Source of the DNA: a virus
IMG/VR virus record: IMGVR_UViG_3300020404_001765
Span: 1-60,030 of that record
Reading direction: 5' to 3' (one strand)
Length of the DNA stretch: 60,030 nucleotides
The first letter of the stretch is position 1, and each line of letters starts with the position of its first letter. The position numbers were made by a program, and so were the translations under genes. Under the pieces are notes generated by a model. The model searched no databases and had not been told where the DNA came from. It saw only the letters and a list, made by a program, of their open reading frames with translations. Positions 58,172-60,030 of this stretch are shown here, piece after piece.

Positions 58172-58405
58172 ATGCTATTTCAAAGCCTACAAATACGACC
58201 TTTATTTCAACGGAAATTGTGGAAACAAATGAGGAAAAAACGTGTATACGACAAGCGAGTCAAGTTGTATATGCTTAATCAAGATTGGCTAAAAATAAGA
58301 AAGCAAAAGGATAGAAGAAGGAGACGTGTCATGCTGAAAATATGGAAAGCAAAAAGATTGGCCATGCTACAACGCATGTATGGACGTCAAGAGTTTATAA
58401 ACTGA
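58172..58405 (+). CDS. Highly basic small protein on the plus strand
   Basis: 77 residues; about 40 percent Lys and Arg, with few acidic residues (WLKIRKQKDRRRRRVMLKIW). It is the only plus-strand ORF after 3536 that I accept. AGGAG and four bases precede its start, a good ribosome-binding site, and no minus-strand gene fills the 353-bp space. It ends 19 nt inside the minus-strand gene at 58387, tail to tail. It may bind DNA or RNA. A 54-residue ORF (58114-58278) in another frame is an alternative. Confidence 0.5.
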   Translation: MLFQSLQIRPLFQRKLWKQMRKKRVYDKRVKLYMLNQDWLKIRKQKDRRRRRVMLKIWKAKRLAMLQRMYGRQEFIN

Positions 58406-58662
58406 TCCAACATATCCCCATAGGCTTTGTAGAAATGCTTATAGAGGGTGTCGTAAGCAATATAATCAACCAGGTTAGGCTGACCGGGGACCTCACATTT
58501 CAATACTTCTTTGTTAACAAGGTCAAGCACTACACCTGATTTTAGTATTTTACCCGGACCACATTTTTTCTTGGAAAGTTCGACAAGTTCGTCATATCCG
58601 CCTTTTGCGTTGAAACTGTAATTTACTATCAAAAATCTTTTTTTGTCGTGTTTACTGCCCAT
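58387..58662 (-). CDS. Small conserved protein beside the clamp loader
   Basis: 91 residues with GGYDELVELSKKKCGPGK and a C-terminal DTLYKHFYKAYGDMLDQ. In T4, gp62 (the small clamp-loader subunit) follows gp44, and this gene follows gp44 in the same place, but it is shorter and no match is visible. Overlaps gp44 by 11 nt. Confidence 0.55.
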   Translation of the reverse strand: MGSKHDKKRFLIVNYSFNAKGGYDELVELSKKKCGPGKILKSGVVLDLVNKEVLKCEVPGQPNLVDYIAYDTLYKHFYKAYGDMLDQFINS

Positions 58663-59581
58663 TACTTAATCTTGCTAGTTTAATCATTACGCTGGCTAAA
58701 TTTATCTCAGGATCTGCGACAAAAGAATGATCTACCAAACCCTGTTTGATAATCAGCACTGCTTTGTCTTGCAGGTCCTCATCTTTTGATACTAGTTCAA
58801 GGTTGTCATACAGCCACCTATATATTTCTTCACATTCTTCTGGACGTGCCTGTGAGCATACTAATTTTCTTGCATCTTGTATTTTTCCTTGTTTGAAAAG
58901 TTCTACCATTTGTAATCTATAATCTTGCTGTCCTGAATCACCTGTCGCTGGTGGCATTAGTTTTCCATCTCTGCAATTTTGTTGCACCATATTAATGCAT
59001 TTTCTTAAATCCGGAAATGTTGCTTTTACATAAGTGTCGAGTGTTTCTATGTCCTGGTCCATTTTCTCCGCAATTAATATCTCCGCAACACGTGCCGTGA
59101 ATTCAGTTTTGTCTATTGTTTCCATGTGGAAGCCTTGACATCTTGAGTGCAGTGCAGGAATGACCCTGTTTGGATAATTGCAAGTTAAAATAAATCTAGC
59201 CGATGTGTGGTACGCTTCCATCACTCCACGCAATGCGGCCTGTCCGTTTGGACTCATGTAATCTGCCTCATCAAGCAATACATATTTGTAAGCGCCAAAA
59301 GGCATTATCTGTACAAAGTTGTTAATTTTTTCTCTTACTGTGTCAACGGAGTTTTCTCTTGATGCATTTATTTCAAGTATGTCGTAACTAGAAACATCCA
59401 ACTCGTGAAATAACATTTTTGCCAATGTAGTTTTTCCAACTCCCGGAGCACCTGACAGTAATAAATGAGGAATGCTTTTATCTTTAATCCATTCCTCTAT
59501 CTGTTTGCGTTGTGCATCATCACGCACAACGTACTCTTTTAATGTTTTTGGCCTATATTTTTCTACCCAAAGTTCTTTCAT
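58652..59581 (-). CDS. 44: Clamp-loader AAA+ subunit, gp44 family
   Basis: 309 residues. It opens MKELWVEKYRPKTLKEYV, the clamp-loader N-terminus, then Walker A GAPGVGKT (44-51), Walker B VLLDEADYMS and the sensor motif HSRCQGF. It loads the gp45 ring onto DNA in complex with gp62. The start overlaps the 39-residue ORF upstream (ATGA). Confidence 0.93.
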   Translation of the reverse strand: MKELWVEKYRPKTLKEYVVRDDAQRKQIEEWIKDKSIPHLLLSGAPGVGKTTLAKMLFHELDVSSYDILEINASRENSVDTVREKINNFVQIMPFGAYKYVLLDEADYMSPNGQAALRGVMEAYHTSARFILTCNYPNRVIPALHSRCQGFHMETIDKTEFTARVAEILIAEKMDQDIETLDTYVKATFPDLRKCINMVQQNCRDGKLMPPATGDSGQQDYRLQMVELFKQGKIQDARKLVCSQARPEECEEIYRWLYDNLELVSKDEDLQDKAVLIIKQGLVDHSFVADPEINLASVMIKLARLSNGQ

Positions 59582-59697
59582 AATACAAATGTTAATACTA
59601 ACAGGATTGCTCCTACTATTGCAAGGAAATAAACTGGTGCGTGTAGTAAAGGTATTAAACTAACCCATCTAACAAACTGTTTTATTTTCTTAACCAT
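59578..59697 (-). CDS. 39-residue membrane peptide
   Basis: MVKKIKQFVRWVSLIPLLHA then a second hydrophobic stretch (VYFLAIVGAILLVLTFVL). Its stop overlaps the clamp-loader start (ATGA) and its start lies 16 nt inside the next gene, so it is tightly packed and likely real. Function unknown. Confidence 0.55.
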   Translation of the reverse strand: MVKKIKQFVRWVSLIPLLHAPVYFLAIVGAILLVLTFVL

Positions 59698-59846
59698 TTC
59701 CTCGCCGCTTCGATTGGATTCCTTAGTCCCTCGTATGTTGAATCGATAAACTTAATATGTTTATAAAGGCTTTGTGCGAGTTTGTCAACAGTGTTTTGAA
59801 GTTTATCAATTTTCTTGTTCAGTTCTTCAAGTTCCTTTTTAGTCAT
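59682..59846 (-). CDS. Small coiled-coil protein
   Basis: 54 residues from MTKKELEELNKKIDKLQNTV at 59846; the longer open frame upstream is inside another gene. One coiled coil followed by an amphipathic end (GLRNPIEAARKWLRK). Function unknown. Confidence 0.55.
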   Translation of the reverse strand: MTKKELEELNKKIDKLQNTVDKLAQSLYKHIKFIDSTYEGLRNPIEAARKWLRK

Positions 59847-59862
59847 CACAAAGCCTATTATA

Positions 59863-60030
59863 TTATTTCTTGTACTTCGCCGCTTCCTCGGATCCACCTG
59901 TTGCAGTTCCTTTACTGTAACTGTGGGCACCCATGCCAGCAAGTTCACCGTTCTGCACAATTAGGTATTGGTTCCTAATTGGCGTGCCGTCAAAGAAACA
60001 TTCAAGTATTTCTCTGACACCGTCAGCATA
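59863..60030 (-). CDS. C-terminal end of a gene cut by the window edge
   Basis: 55 residues before the stop: DGVREILECFFDGTPIRNQY then LIVQNGELAGMGAHSYSKG and a Gly/Ala/Lys tail. The reading frame runs to the window edge, so the gene starts outside. Its position upstream of the gp44 genes would suit a replication or recombination protein, but this fragment does not show which. Confidence 0.6.
   Translation of the reverse strand, partial: YADGVREILECFFDGTPIRNQYLIVQNGELAGMGAHSYSKGTATGGSEEAAKYKK

Noticed and set aside
58114-58278. 54-residue plus-strand ORF (MIPNQNRIKQ...)
   Set aside because: It overlaps the 58172-58405 ORF in another frame and has no ribosome-binding site, whereas the latter has AGGAG.
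1-60030. tRNA genes, CRISPR arrays, integrase, insertion sequences
   Set aside because: None was seen by reading; small tRNA genes could be missed without a scan.

Overview
The window looks like part of a low-GC, T4-like marine myovirus genome, related to the cyanophage and pelagiphage T4 superfamily. It carries T4-type replication proteins on the minus strand: gp43 family-B DNA polymerase, gp45 sliding clamp, gp44 clamp-loader ATPase, an Rnh-type 5' nuclease and a DsbA-like protein. It also has ATAAATA-type late promoters, a lysis cassette and many small proteins of the kind shared by marine T4-like phages. The host cannot be read from the sequence. A SAR11-like alphaproteobacterium or a similar low-GC marine bacterium is my inference. 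No rRNA, tRNA, CRISPR array, integrase or insertion sequence was seen.

Layout. (1) 1-3536, plus strand: a sugar or surface modification set (carbamoyltransferase end, NAD-dependent epimerase, DegT/StrS aminotransferase, and a protein of two related halves). Everything after this except one small ORF near 58.2 kb is on the minus strand. (2) 3537-8068: small conserved and membrane proteins, then a VWA/metallopeptidase protein with its MoxR AAA+ partner. (3) 8161-32760: early and middle metabolism and replication. This holds a 7-deazaguanine DNA modification set (QueE-like, YhhQ transporter, FolE, QueD-like T-fold protein, DpdA-like transglycosylase), GMP reductase, a purine phosphoribosyltransferase, three paralogous radical SAM proteins, GalE, a glycosyltransferase, peroxiredoxin, a SGNH hydrolase, the Rnh nuclease, the clamp and the polymerase. 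(4) 32814-44462: a late locus of proteins that share a short N-terminal tag (M-K/R-x-x-E-L/F) and Lys/Arg-rich, Cys-containing C-terminal modules. Among them are enzymes: Cu/Zn superoxide dismutase, a flavodoxin fold, and a nucleotidyltransferase-HAD fusion. An acyl carrier protein and a Cys-rich mini-protein lie between them. (5) 44476-49243: beta-rich structural proteins and a large lipoprotein-type subtilisin autotransporter. (6) 49253-53832: ClpA, peptide deformylase and a DnaJ/CbpA-type protein. (7) 53877-58033: membrane, spanin-like and endolysin lysis genes plus late proteins. (8) 58172-60030: a small plus-strand ORF, the clamp loader and small proteins.

How the parts fit. Sigma-70-type promoters (TTGACA-like, 16-17 bp, TATAAT-like) precede the metabolic and replication operons. 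ATAAATA-like late motifs sit 5-11 nt before the start codons of structural, tagged and lysis genes, usually with no Shine-Dalgarno sequence and often sharing the upstream stop codon. The most interesting candidate system is the tagged late locus. The tags resemble the T4 capsid-targeting sequence, and L/I-T-E-G sites resembling T4 prohead-protease sites lie between the tag or cargo and its neighbour domain in the superoxide dismutase and flavodoxin proteins. I infer that the phage may package enzymes in its capsid and deliver them with its DNA. The second system is DNA guanine modification with a phage-encoded supply route. The third is the group of radical SAM paralogues of unknown substrate.
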